A DNA stretch of 64,000 nucleotides from Chitinophagaceae bacterium (GTDB lineage: Bacteria; Bacteroidota; Bacteroidia; Chitinophagales; Chitinophagaceae). The notes under the pieces were generated by a model. That model worked only from the letters and a program-made list of their open reading frames with translations, searched no databases and was not told where the DNA came from. Location: NCBI GenBank assembly GCA_016703625.1, contig JADJBP010000008.1:172919-236918 (forward strand), read 5' to 3'. The position numbers and the translations under genes are program-made. Position 1 is the first letter of the stretch; the number at the start of each line of letters is the position of its first letter. Positions 1 through 8,771 of this stretch are shown here, in pieces.

Positions 1-898
1 TTTGCCATTTACCCGGATACAGATTCCTTACAATTATTAAACAAATACAGCAGCGGCGGTGGTGCTGCTTTTTGTATGCCAACTGTTGCTACCAACCAGC
101 CAGAAGTATTTTTTCAATGTATTGATGCCATCAGGTTGTACTGGCAACAGGGCGGCGAAGGTATTCTAGGGTTACATGCAGAAGGCCCGTGGATCAACAG
201 ATCGAAGAGAGGTGCTCATATATCATCGCTGATAAAAAGCCCTTCTTTAAAAGAAGTGGAATCATTCATTCATTATGGAAAAGATGTTTTAAAGATCATC
301 ACGCTTGCTCCCGAGGTTTGCAGTAAAGAAGTTATTGATCTCATCCATTCATCCGGCATTAAAATATTTACAGGCCACAGCAATGCAACTTATGAAGAAG
401 CCATACACAGTTTCGATAACGGCATTAGTGCCGTAACGCATTTATACACGCCATGAGCCCTTTGCAACACCGCAGCCCGGGCCTGGTAGGCGCTACATTT
501 GATCACCAGCAGATAAAAGCAAGTATTATTGCAGATGGTTACCATGTTGATTATCCAGCTGTAAGGATCGCAAAGAAAATTATGCAGCAAAGGCTTTTGC
601 TATTACCGATGCAGTTACCACAACCACCGAAGGTTATTATCAGCATCAACCCGAAGGAGATAAATTTGCAGCCGACAATATCCTGAGTGGGTCAGCATTA
701 ACCATGTATAAGGCACTGCAAAACCTGGTAAACCATGTTGGTATAGAAACCGGCGAAGCCCTGCGCATGTGCAGCCTCTACCCAGCACAGGTAATGGGGA
801 TGGATGATAAACTGGGTATGATCGGCAAAGGTTACCGGTCAAAAATGGCATTGATACCGGAAAACCTGGATGGTTCTGAAGTGCGTATCATCTCTTAA
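1..898 (+). CDS. nagA: N-acetylglucosamine-6-phosphate deacetylase, 5' end outside window, frameshifted
   Basis: Cytoplasmic amidohydrolase that removes acetate from GlcNAc-6-phosphate in amino-sugar and murein recycling. The reading frame is open from base 1, so the N-terminus lies upstream. Family signatures are visible: HAEGP (first metal-binding region), TGHSNAT, then THLY followed after a frame change by NAMSPLQHR, and a TDA motif before the C-terminal ALRMCSLYPAQVMG segment. Two frameshifts break it. One is near 450, where one A appears missing between TAC and GCC. The second is near 585, where the frame changes from KKIM to KAFAITDA. Joined, the protein covers the C-terminal three quarters of a typical NagA and ends at the TAA at 896-898. 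Frameshifts are probably sequencing errors, because conserved residues resume immediately on both sides. It could instead be a recent pseudogene. Confidence 0.85.
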
Positions 899-919
899 AT
901 AATCCTGAAAACTATAAGG

Positions 920-1962
920 CTATTGCGTTACAAAGATTCCCCTGCCAGTAGATACAACTCCTGATGTTTTATTGCCAATATCAGTTTCTACTCCATTTTT
1001 CCAGAACTTGGTAATTATATAATTATAACCGTTAATTCCATCCACTTCGTACCCTGCAATGAAAAACATCATTTCCATAAACAGCAATGGCATAAGGGTT
1101 AACCCAATTCCAATCGGTAGCATTAGAAAGATTTACAGAAGCTCCCTTGCTGTTCCAGTATTTACCTACAGCATATTTAGGCACAGGGACACTTACAGGG
1201 TCACTTTCATGACCCGTAGCATGTACTACGCCATTATTGTCAACAACTATTGACCTGAGACGGGCATCTCTGGTTCCATCTGAAAGTGGTACTACCTGGC
1301 CGTTTTTCCAATACACAGCAACTTCCGTTGTTCCGATCAATTGATTGCATCCCACGTAAACATCGTTTCCTGCAACAGCAATTGAATAGGGGCCACGCAA
1401 ACCAGTCAAATTAATAGCTGTTCCATTTTTGCAGAGTCTTGCTCCACTTACCCCGTCTGAACCTACTACATAAACATCATTACCGGACACTGCTATTGCA
1501 TAAGCATTAGCATGGTTTGTTCCATCGGTTAACTTAGTTTCAACTCCATTCTTCCAATATTTAGCAACATGTTTCGTGTTATCAATTTCATTGCCACATA
1601 CATATACATCGTTACCAACCACTGTCATTGATCCAAACTCGGCCAGCAGGCCCATAGAAAGCGTTGTGGGAATTCCATTCTTCCAGTATTTTATTATTGC
1701 GTTACCACTTGGGGCGTCTTGTTCAATTCCTCAACATATACATCATTGCCGTTTACAGCAATGGCATATGCAATCGCTCCTTTGTACCATCTGTCAGATG
1801 TGTTGCCACCCGTTTTTCCAATAGGTGGCCACAGCAACGGTTCTGTTGGATACAGTACCCGCTATATATACATTTTTGCAACCGGGATAAAATCATTTTT
1901 TTACAGGAGTTTGTAACAGCAATAATGCTCAGCAGCATAAATAGTTTTATGATGTGTTTCAT
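920..1962 (-). CDS. Lipoprotein with WKNG-type beta-propeller repeats, frameshifted
   Basis: Begins with a typical lipoprotein signal (MKHIIKLFMLLSIIAVTNSC, Cys20) and then carries at least six copies of a ~45-residue repeat of the form GNDVYVxG...AKYWKNG...LTDGT...AIAV. Such repeats fold as blades of a beta-propeller in uncharacterised Bacteroidota surface proteins; the function is unknown. The best-preserved stretch is 1032-1655. The frame is lost around 1680-1760 and again near 1040-1120, so the protein of ~345 residues is split into three pieces. It is convergent with nagA, with only ~20 bp between the stops, and divergent from the DoxX-like gene. Base composition resembles the neighbours. 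The family role (surface binding or sensing) is a guess; the repeat architecture is seen directly. Confidence 0.7.
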
Positions 1963-2155
1963 GTTTTAAGGGTTGTTATTAGTGAATAATTAACAGGTCT
2001 TAAAGATCACCTCAATATAATCAGACAGTCTGCAGGAATAATTAGCTGCATTTTATATTCATTTTCTTACATACAACTTAAATAGCACTTGCAATTCAGC
2101 TTTAATTGAGTTATATTTATACAAGTTCTTTTTACTTACGCTTAAATGTTTTGTT

Positions 2156-2644
2156 ATGAACCTCATCGAAAAATTTGAATATTGGGGAGACAGGCATCAT
2201 CCCAAATGGCTGGATATTATACGTATCGTACTGGGCGTGTTTCTTTGCTACAATGGAGTGGATTATCTCCGAAACACCAGTGACCTCATCAGCCTGATGA
2301 AAAACACATCACCTTTCAGTGAATTCATGATCATCCTGATTGGCCATTACATCACATTTGCACATATCATTGGCGGGTTCTTTTTAACCATTGGCATGTT
2401 TACCCGTGCAGCCTGCGTCATTCAGATCCCCATACTGATCGGTGCGATCATCTTTGTGAACATCGGAGCAACCCGCGATGCTTTCAGCCCCTATTCCGAA
2501 CTGTTCCTTTCCATTATTGTTTTATTGCTGCTCGTTTATTTTTTGATCATCGGCAACGGACCTCTTTCTGTAAAAGTACCGCCCGAAGAGCATTTGAAAG
2601 AGCATGAAGAGTATATAAGGAAAGTAAAAGAAGGGGAAAAATAA
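2156..2644 (+). CDS. DoxX-like small integral membrane protein
   Basis: 162 residues with four hydrophobic segments (about 20-40, 58-80, 85-105 and 118-140) and a charged C-terminal tail (EEHLKEHEEYIRKVKEGEK). The arrangement DIIRIVLGVFLCYNGVDYL followed by HIIGGFFLTIGMFTR fits the DoxX superfamily. Members are inner-membrane proteins whose partner redox enzymes differ; the exact role here is unknown. The ATG at 2156 follows an A/T-rich leader without a clear Shine-Dalgarno, as is normal in Bacteroidota. It is a single gene followed by a 10 bp inverted repeat that probably ends transcription. Confidence 0.7.
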   Translation: MNLIEKFEYWGDRHHPKWLDIIRIVLGVFLCYNGVDYLRNTSDLISLMKNTSPFSEFMIILIGHYITFAHIIGGFFLTIGMFTRAACVIQIPILIGAIIFVNIGATRDAFSPYSELFLSIIVLLLLVYFLIIGNGPLSVKVPPEEHLKEHEEYIRKVKEGEK

Positions 2645-2700
2645 ATGCAGTAACTGGTTGGCACCCTGCATTTATATAATTAAATATAATTCTAAACACG

Positions 2701-2741
2701 ATAAGGTTTGCATAGCTACAGGCTCCCGCACCAAACCTTAT
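2701..2741. terminator. Inverted repeat between convergent genes, likely bidirectional terminator
   Basis: Perfect 10 bp arms ATAAGGTTTG (2701-2710) and CAAACCTTAT (2732-2741) around a 21-base loop. It lies between the convergent DoxX-like and GNAT genes. No long U-tract follows, so termination is inferred from position. Confidence 0.5.
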
Positions 2742-2744
2742 AGA

Positions 2745-3257
2745 TTAAAACCTCAGTAACATCAGGTGGTTGGGATTTGAATGTGTTGTTGAAATTTTAA
2801 AATCATAGCTGCCCGCAATGATAAACCCTGCTTTTTTATAAAACGTATAGCCCTTTCATTTTCTATCCAAACATATAACCATATTCCCGCCTGGTCATTT
2901 TGTTTTGAAAGTTCAACATTAAATTGAAAAGTTTGAGCCCCAGTTTCAGGTCATGATATTTTTTAACAGGTAGATCCTTTCCAGTTTTGTAATATGAACC
3001 AACGGGCTGCCTGCATACGGTAAATTGAAAATGATCTTGGAATACCCTGCCGGGATATTGTTGTGATAAATGATATGAAAAATATTTTCCGGATCAAGTA
3101 ATTCCTGTTTTAAAACAACTTCATTATATTTTTCCTGCACATAGTTATTTACATCTTCCGGTTTGGCACTATGGCCATGTGATTCTAAAAAAGTTGTTTT
3201 GGCAATTCCGGAAAGCAATGCCGCATCTTTTTCGCCCGCTTTTACGATGGATACCAT
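2745..3257 (-). CDS. GNAT family N-acetyltransferase, one frameshift
   Basis: The start MVSIVKAGEKDAALLSGIAKTTF is a typical GNAT beta1-alpha1, followed by IPAGYSKIIF and a C-terminal half reading IWLYVWIENERAIRFYKKAGF, the acetyl-CoA-binding beta4-alpha4-beta5 region. The two halves are in different frames, with the break near 2955 (LLKK/YHDL). Rejoined, the protein is ~170 residues, normal for the family. It would transfer an acetyl group from acetyl-CoA to a small-molecule or protein amine; the substrate cannot be told. The RAIRFYKKAGF motif is distinctive, so the family call is firm. Confidence 0.8.
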
Positions 3258-3433
3258 GCCTACCCCGTTTTAAATGATAAAACGAAATGAAATTACAAAA
3301 TTATAATTTACAAATCCCGGCTCCCCTGCCCAGGTGCATGAATTACAAACATGCAGGTATGTTTCCAGAATTGTATAGCCGGTAAATAACGGGACATGTT
3401 TTCCATTAACTTGTGCCTGAAAATAATAACAGC

Positions 3434-4522
3434 ATGAAAAAATATTTACCGCTTCTTTTTACACTGGTTTCGTTGAATGCAATTGCACAAACCAGTCCCA
3501 AAATGGATTTTGAAAAATACAACCCGCCTTCCACGCTGGTAGTACCGGAGCATAAACCGGCTAAAGCAAAATTCCCTTTTATTGATGTACATAACCACCA
3601 GTTTGGTATGCCGGATATGGACCTGGGTAAACTGGTCACAGAAATGGATGCCCTCAACATGAAAGTAATGGTGAACCTGAGTGGCGAAAGCGGCGATAAA
3701 ATAAAGCGCTCTGTTGCCAATATCAAACAAAACTTCCCCAAACGTTTTATAGTATTTGCCAACCTCGATCTTAAAACAGTAGGTTCGGCAGGTTGGGGTG
3801 AGCAGGCCGCCAATCAACTGGCTGAAGATGTAAAAAATGGCGCCAGCGGTTTAAAGATCTACAAGAGCCTCGGTTTTTCGGTTGTTGATATTGATGGAAA
3901 AAGAGTGACCGTTGATGATGCCCGGCTTGACCCGGTATGGAAAAAAGCCGGTGAATTAAAAATACCGGTGCTCATTCATACAGCCGACCCCAAACCTTTC
4001 TGGTCGCCGATGGATGAGAACAATGAAAGATGGCTGGAACTGGCCACACACCCCCGCCGCAAAAAAACAGATACCGATCCTGCACCCTGGGATACGCTCA
4101 TAGCCGAGCAACACCGCCTTTTTAAAAAACACCCGCGTACCACATTTATTGCCGCACATTTTGGATGGTATCCCAATGAGCTCGGAAAACTTTCACAGTT
4201 GCTCGACGAGATGCCGAATGTAGTTGTAGAATTCGGGGCAGTGATCGCAGAACTGGGCAGGCAGCCACGTATGGCCAAATGGTTTTTTACCAAATACCAG
4301 GACAGGATCTTATTTGGCAAAGACAGCTGGGTACCTTCTGAATATGCAACTTATTTCCGTGTGCTGGAAACAGAAGATGAATATTTTCCCTACCACAAAA
4401 AGTATCATGCTTTTTGGGCCATGTATGGAATGGGATTACCGGATAATATTTTAAAAAAGATCTACTACAAAAATGCATTACGGATCATTCCGAATATAGA
4501 TAAAACCTTGTTCCCTGATTGA
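3434..4522 (+). CDS. Secreted amidohydrolase (amidohydrolase-2-like TIM barrel)
   Basis: 362 residues from the ATG at 3434, chosen because it starts a clean signal peptide (MKKYLPLLFTLVSLNAIAQ) with an AQ cleavage site; an upstream in-frame start at 3413 would put a charged tail in front. The mature protein shows metal-dependent hydrolase landmarks: VHNH (HxH ligands, around residue 55), a middle HT in PVLIHTADPKPFW, AAHFGWYP and a late catalytic Asp in LFGKDSW. This pattern fits PF04909-type amidohydrolases, which act as decarboxylases or hydrolases on aromatic or lactone substrates. Export to the periplasm is unusual for that group but common in Bacteroidota. It is convergent with the DsrE-like gene, with a palindromic repeat between them. 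The substrate is unknown. Confidence 0.8.
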   Translation: MKKYLPLLFTLVSLNAIAQTSPKMDFEKYNPPSTLVVPEHKPAKAKFPFIDVHNHQFGMPDMDLGKLVTEMDALNMKVMVNLSGESGDKIKRSVANIKQNFPKRFIVFANLDLKTVGSAGWGEQAANQLAEDVKNGASGLKIYKSLGFSVVDIDGKRVTVDDARLDPVWKKAGELKIPVLIHTADPKPFWSPMDENNERWLELATHPRRKKTDTDPAPWDTLIAEQHRLFKKHPRTTFIAAHFGWYPNELGKLSQLLDEMPNVVVEFGAVIAELGRQPRMAKWFFTKYQDRILFGKDSWVPSEYATYFRVLETEDEYFPYHKKYHAFWAMYGMGLPDNILKKIYYKNALRIIPNIDKTLFPD

Positions 4523-4535
4523 TAATTACAGGTTA

Positions 4536-4601
4536 TCCCAGCGGGGTTTCACGGATGTTTCTTGCTAAATTGATATGTCCGTTGTGAAAACCCCGCTGGG
4601 A
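4536..4601. repeat. Dispersed palindromic element, family A copy 1
   Basis: Left arm TCCCAGCGGGGTTTCACGGA (from 4536) and right arm TCCGTTGTGAAAACCCCGCT (from 4578) pair almost perfectly around a short A/T-rich spacer. The same arms recur at ~10.7, 13.5, 47.6, 53.3 and 55.2 kb. This copy lies between two convergent genes and could act as a transcription terminator. Confidence 0.8.
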
Positions 4602-4626
4602 CAGAAATGGCTGATTTTTTTTTTGC

Positions 4627-5331
4627 CTAACCTGCAAAAATATATCCACATCCTTTTTCCTGTGCCCGGCCCAGGGCCCATACACCTGAAGGTACCAGTT
4701 GTATTCCCGGAAGCAGGCCACTCATAAAATCTTTTTTTACTTCAGCAGCATCCAGTTTCATCTTTTGCGCTGCAACCGCACTGTTAACACCGATGGCTGC
4801 CTGGCATACGCAAAACATCACACCGTTTTCCTGCAATTGGTTTATGCCGATCAGTAATTCGCCCACGGCAGGTAATACAAATGCGCCCTGCCTTGGCTTC
4901 CAGAATGGATTACGGGTGGCGGGCTTTTTAGTTTCAGGGTCATTTGCATTTAACAATTCGCCCAGTTTATATTTTTCCCAAAGCCTGTCTTCCAAAGCAT
5001 AGCCAATGGAAGAATGGCGTAAAACCACTACCACACTGCAATCTGCATCTTTGGTGCCGGTTGCTTCATTGGTGAGTAAAAACACCCTTGGCCATGCAAA
5101 GGGAAATATCTCATTGGGATGCGGCGAATCAAACACGATCCGGTGTTTGCCGGTAATTTTTTTAAACATTTCTTCCGGGTCATCATTTGTTGTAAATGGA
5201 GCAGGCTGCTCATTGCCGAAAGCATTCAGTGTAGGTGCAATTGCAGAGATACCAACTACTGCTGCACCGGTTGCCAGTGAACCTAAAAAACCCCGGCGGT
5301 TGGTAGGTTCGTTTAGATCGTTCCTGTTCAT
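4627..5331 (-). CDS. Tat-exported DsrE-like protein
   Basis: 234 residues starting at MNRNDLNEPTNRRGFLGSLA, a twin-arginine signal (NRRGFLG) followed by a hydrophobic stretch ending AFG. The frame is open further upstream, but the Tat start at 5331 is the sensible one. The C-terminal half carries DsrE/F-fold hallmarks: VVVVLRHSSIGYAL, GVMFCVCQAAIG with a Cys-x-Cys, LLPGIQLVPSGVWALGRAQEKGCGYI. DsrE proteins bind or relay sulfur or act in small-molecule sensing; no function is proven for Tat-exported versions. It is divergent, with 122 bp between starts, from a second exported DsrE-like gene, suggesting shared regulation. Confidence 0.65.
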   Translation of the reverse strand: MNRNDLNEPTNRRGFLGSLATGAAVVGISAIAPTLNAFGNEQPAPFTTNDDPEEMFKKITGKHRIVFDSPHPNEIFPFAWPRVFLLTNEATGTKDADCSVVVVLRHSSIGYALEDRLWEKYKLGELLNANDPETKKPATRNPFWKPRQGAFVLPAVGELLIGINQLQENGVMFCVCQAAIGVNSAVAAQKMKLDAAEVKKDFMSGLLPGIQLVPSGVWALGRAQEKGCGYIFAG

Positions 5332-5453
5332 AAAATAACATTTATAGAATGAATAATTTTGTTGAAAAACAGGATAAGGTAGAAAAATAAATGCTGGAAT
5401 ACAAATTATTTTATTAAAAAAGAATGTGTAATTTTTAAACAAAATAATAAGAT

Positions 5454-5869
5454 ATGAAACCTTTATGCCTTCTTGCCATGCTGCTGCTGTCCGCTACAGG
5501 ACAGCTTTTTGCCCAGCCGGCCCCCTATCATGTTGTATTTGATATCACTACCAGTGACACAGCCACTCACCAACGGGTGATCCGCTGGTCAAAAAGTATT
5601 ATGAAGACCTACCCGGATGCCAAAATTGAGATCGTCTTTACGGAAAGGCATTGGATATGGTGGTACAAAACAGATCTACAGTAGCTGAAGATGTAAAAAA
5701 ACTGGCCGTCAGCAAACAGGTAGTATTTGCCGTTTGCGAGCAGGCCATGAAATTTCACAAAATAGAAAAAAGCCAGTTGATCAGCGATGTACAAACAGTA
5801 CCTGATGCATTATATGAACTGGTGACCAGGCAAAAGGAAGGTTATGGATATATCAAGGTGGTTAATTGA
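5454..5869 (+). CDS. Exported DsrE family protein, one frameshift
   Basis: Starts with a Sec signal peptide (MKPLCLLAMLLLSATGQLFAQ) followed by YHVVFDITTSDTATHQRVIRW, typical of the DsrE/YchN fold beta1-alpha1. One G seems missing near 5645; reading on in the next frame gives GKALDMVVQ, then VVFAVCEQAMKFHKI (conserved Cys) and VPDALYELVTRQKEGYGYIK, which is the standard C-terminal DsrE signature. Rejoined length is ~138 residues. It probably handles sulfur species or forms a small oligomer in the periplasm; the partner is unknown. It shares a divergent promoter region with the Tat-exported DsrE-like gene. Confidence 0.75.
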
Positions 5870-5896
5870 ATGCTGTACTTTACCGGCGAAAAAGAT

Positions 5897-6487
5897 CTAC
5901 AGATCATTCTGTGGAAAGATCCTGATGACCTTTATAAAACGGAAGACATAATATGTACCCAGTTCTGAGATGGTAACCCCTTTTGCTTTTCCGGATGTGG
6001 AATGAATAAAATAGCACTTCCCTTTTTCATTTGAAGTAATGATGCCGATATGGCCCGCGAGCCGGTTAGTACTGTCTGTCCCGGTAAAAAGAACAAGGTC
6101 GCCGGGTTTTGCATCTGCAAGATCTATCTTCCTTTCAACATTGCTGTAATCAATGGAGGAACGGGGAACAGCAATTTGAAAATGGTTAAATACATAAGTA
6201 AGAAATCCTGAGCAGTCAAACCCAACAGCAGGATCAACAGAAGCATAACTGTAAGCTGTACCAATAAGTGACTGTGCAAAGGCCAGTAATTCTTCGGGGG
6301 TGGTTGATCCGGTATTGATATGTTGTGAACCCGCGGGAAATGTGGAAGCTGCAACCGGAGGTTTTACAATTGTATCATTAGTAACCTCATTTTTAAGCTG
6401 CAACATTTCTGTTCCGGGCTCCACGGATCTTTTATTGTTACAGGATGTTAAAGTAATCAGCCATATAATGAGCATTGTAAGTCGCAT
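5897..6487 (-). CDS. NlpC/P60 family cell-wall peptidase lipoprotein
   Basis: Cysteine peptidase that cleaves D-Glu to diamino-acid bonds in peptidoglycan stem peptides. The catalytic triad is visible: Cys in GFDCSGFLTYVF, His in LAGHIGIIT and a third polar residue in YFIHSTSG. The N-terminus (MRLTMLIIWLITLTSC) is a lipoprotein signal, so the enzyme is anchored to a membrane, followed by a ~45-residue low-complexity linker. I choose ATG 6487 rather than 6502 because it puts the Arg next to the hydrophobic core. At 196 residues it is a single-domain NlpC/P60. It is convergent with the upstream DsrE gene (28 bp between stops) and stands alone. Confidence 0.85.
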   Translation of the reverse strand: MRLTMLIIWLITLTSCNNKRSVEPGTEMLQLKNEVTNDTIVKPPVAASTFPAGSQHINTGSTTPEELLAFAQSLIGTAYSYASVDPAVGFDCSGFLTYVFNHFQIAVPRSSIDYSNVERKIDLADAKPGDLVLFTGTDSTNRLAGHIGIITSNEKGKCYFIHSTSGKAKGVTISELGTYYVFRFIKVIRIFPQNDL

Positions 6488-6761
6488 AACAAAGGGTTGC
6501 AATAATCAATCCAATAAATGGGTAATGTATGAAATAATACGAACAAAACTTGGCAGCTGTTGGACATTAGTTATTTATAAGAACCCGTTAATTACACCAG
6601 TCAGGAGGCCGTTGGTCAAAGATCAAACGACAGCGCAAAAGAAAACATTAACATGTTCAAAAGTTTTTATTGATCAGCATTAAAAAACCCCACAGTTCAA
6701 CCACGAATATTGCGGCTAAACTGCGGGGCTAAAAATTCCTGGCAGTTAAACTGGAACCTCT

Positions 6762-7235
6762 TTAACGGGCCGAATAAATTTTATGCAATGACAGGAAAGA
6801 TAAGAACAGCCCAATCAGGAGCAATAAGGTGCGTACCCAATTCATGGTATTCAATTCAGACCAGGTTTTCTTCAGCAGCTCAACATCTGTAAGCTGTGCT
6901 GTTTTAAACATAATGTCATTCCTCGGGTAGAAATACCCAAAGGTCATGGCTTCTGCTGCAAGGTACATGACCAAAGCCAACCCAAAATACAGCCTCGTAG
7001 CCGGAGCTGATTTCCAGAAAATGATCAGCACGATCAGCCCCAACAGCTGGTTCACAGGAGAAAATATCCTGAAAAAATACCCGGGGTTCACTGTTTTAAA
7101 ATACTCCCTGGCTGCTGCAATGGAATTGGGGATATTGCTTCCCCATGAAGTGGCGTCAACCAATGAAGTGTAGATGTTTACCAAAATCAGTCCTGCTGTA
7201 ATGGTAATGGTTGTAAATAAAAGAATTGTTTTCAT
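6762..7235 (-). CDS. Small four-helix membrane protein, DUF1772/anthrone-oxygenase-like
   Basis: 157 residues with hydrophobic segments at about 3-25, 62-80, 83-103 and 133-152. SLVDATSWGSNIPNSIAAAREYF and FRIFSPVNQLLGLI resemble DUF1772-type membrane proteins, although the match is from memory. The ATG at 7235 gives a compact N-terminal helix; upstream in-frame starts add a polar leader that overlaps the preceding gene. It follows the AraC gene by 52 bp on the same strand, so the two probably form an operon. The function is unknown; the regulator may control this gene. Confidence 0.6.
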   Translation of the reverse strand: MKTILLFTTITITAGLILVNIYTSLVDATSWGSNIPNSIAAAREYFKTVNPGYFFRIFSPVNQLLGLIVLIIFWKSAPATRLYFGLALVMYLAAEAMTFGYFYPRNDIMFKTAQLTDVELLKKTWSELNTMNWVRTLLLLIGLFLSFLSLHKIYSAR

Positions 7236-7287
7236 GACTTTTTTTTTGATGGCAAAGATGGGGACAGGCAGGCAGGCCAAATTGTAT

Positions 7288-8094
7288 TTAACGGACATCT
7301 TTATAAAGGTGGCCCTTTACAATACTTTTATTCCGCTTGTATGCTCCGGGGGTCATTTTAGTATAAGCCTTAAAACTTTTAATGAAATGTGATTGGTCAG
7401 CGAACTGGCTTTGGTAGGCAACTGCGGTAAGCGGAAGGTCGGTATGATGGATCAGGTGTACGGCGTGCAGGTATTTTTTATACAGCAGCAATTCCTCTGT
7501 ATTCATGCCGGTAGCCTCAAAAAGTTTTCTTGATAAATGCCGGGGCGAATAACACAATGAACCGGCAAGCTCATTTACCGACAGGTCGTGTTGATTGCTT
7601 GCATAGAGGAAATTATTGATCAATTGTTCCTGGGGGTGCATGTCCATAAAATGCTGCTTTAGCCAGGCCTTGAAAACAGTGACCCGTTTATTGAAATCAC
7701 CCTGCCCTGCCAATTGATGCCAAAGGGACATGAAAGCCGGGTCGATCAGTGCAAGGTCAACGGTGATATCAGCAAATTCAGATGCCGGGCAACCAAATAT
7801 TTTCTTTACAGCCAGGGGCTGAAACTGCACACCAAAGAACACCAGTTGCCTTGGCAGTTGCAACTCTAAAGGTGCCCTGTTGAAACCATTGATAAAACAA
7901 TGGGGTAAATGGTATTCACTGCTGTCTGCCTTGTTAAGGATGACAGAGCTGTCGCTGAAATTAAAAATGATCTCAATAATGCCCTTGGGTATGATGTATT
8001 CTTTGCCAAAAGGGGTAAAATGATCCACCTGCCAGATAGCATGTATCACATTCTTAACAGACATGTCTTTTGGTATATAAAAATTGCTATTCAC
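7288..8094 (-). CDS. AraC family transcriptional regulator
   Basis: 268 residues. The N-terminal ~150 residues are a DUF6597-type sensing domain (IWQVDHFTPFGKEYIIPKGIIEIIFNF and VFFGVQFQP are typical). The C-terminal ~100 residues form the double helix-turn-helix: LSVNELAGSLCYSPRHLSRKLF for the first and AVAYQSQFADQSHFIKSFKAYTKMTPGAYK for the second. It probably activates the small membrane-protein gene 52 bp downstream; the effector is unknown. No frameshift is present. Confidence 0.9.
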   Translation of the reverse strand: MNSNFYIPKDMSVKNVIHAIWQVDHFTPFGKEYIIPKGIIEIIFNFSDSSVILNKADSSEYHLPHCFINGFNRAPLELQLPRQLVFFGVQFQPLAVKKIFGCPASEFADITVDLALIDPAFMSLWHQLAGQGDFNKRVTVFKAWLKQHFMDMHPQEQLINNFLYASNQHDLSVNELAGSLCYSPRHLSRKLFEATGMNTEELLLYKKYLHAVHLIHHTDLPLTAVAYQSQFADQSHFIKSFKAYTKMTPGAYKRNKSIVKGHLYKDVR

Positions 8095-8199
8095 AATGAT
8101 GATGCTGCTGTGCAGCCGGGTTAGCTGGTATTTACGATGGCATAAAGAAACCTGATTTTTATGAGTTCGTGAAAAAGCAGTTTAAAACGGTGTATGCCC

Positions 8200-8529
8200 T
8201 TATTCAAAAACATAATACAGCCCCAGCACTACAATGCAAACTGCAATTGTGGTGAGCCCGTAAAAAATAAAATCGAACATATGGGGCAGTGCATGGGTAA
8301 TGGTGAGTACACAGCTTAAAAAACCCATGAATGCACCTGCAGCCATGCATACAAAGCCGGTTGAGCGCCGCTTTTCATTCCGTATCCGTTTAATGGCTTC
8401 CTGGTAACCGGCTATATGCCCTGGCGTAATACCCATCTTCAGCAGTTCCTGCTCAACAGCACCCGGTGCAGGTTTTAACGACAATACCTGGCGGCATATA
8501 TTTTCATCCGGCATAAAATTTTCCTGCAT
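8200..8529 (-). CDS. Hypothetical protein with two C-terminal membrane helices
   Basis: 109 residues, not recognised. Residues 1-55 are soluble and helical, rich in charged residues (MGITPGHIAGYQEAIKRIRNEKRR), and residues 57-107 form two membrane helices (GFVCMAAGAFMGFLSCVLTI and FDFIFYGLTTIAVCIVVLGL). The layout, with a cytosolic helical head and a two-helix anchor, resembles small stress or phage-shock type membrane proteins, but no motif proves this. A second Met (residue 6) could be the true start. It is a lone gene between the AraC gene and the phosphoesterase. Confidence 0.6.
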   Translation of the reverse strand: MQENFMPDENICRQVLSLKPAPGAVEQELLKMGITPGHIAGYQEAIKRIRNEKRRSTGFVCMAAGAFMGFLSCVLTITHALPHMFDFIFYGLTTIAVCIVVLGLYYVFE

Positions 8530-8771
8530 GGCATTTCCGGTTTTATTATTTATTGTTTACCTGTATATCAAAACCTGCAGTAAATTATAAATATTTATGC
8601 GGATTATCAAAAGAACCAGGTAAAATTTACAGCATGGATTGCGTTTCCCGGCCTCTTAGGCCTATCATTTGTGCCGGTTGGGCGTATTCATTTCCTTTAA
8701 AAAACAAAATCCGCGGAAAGATAAAGATAATGAGTTAGCGGATAAAAGCTGTAAATGCCTAACTTGCTTTT

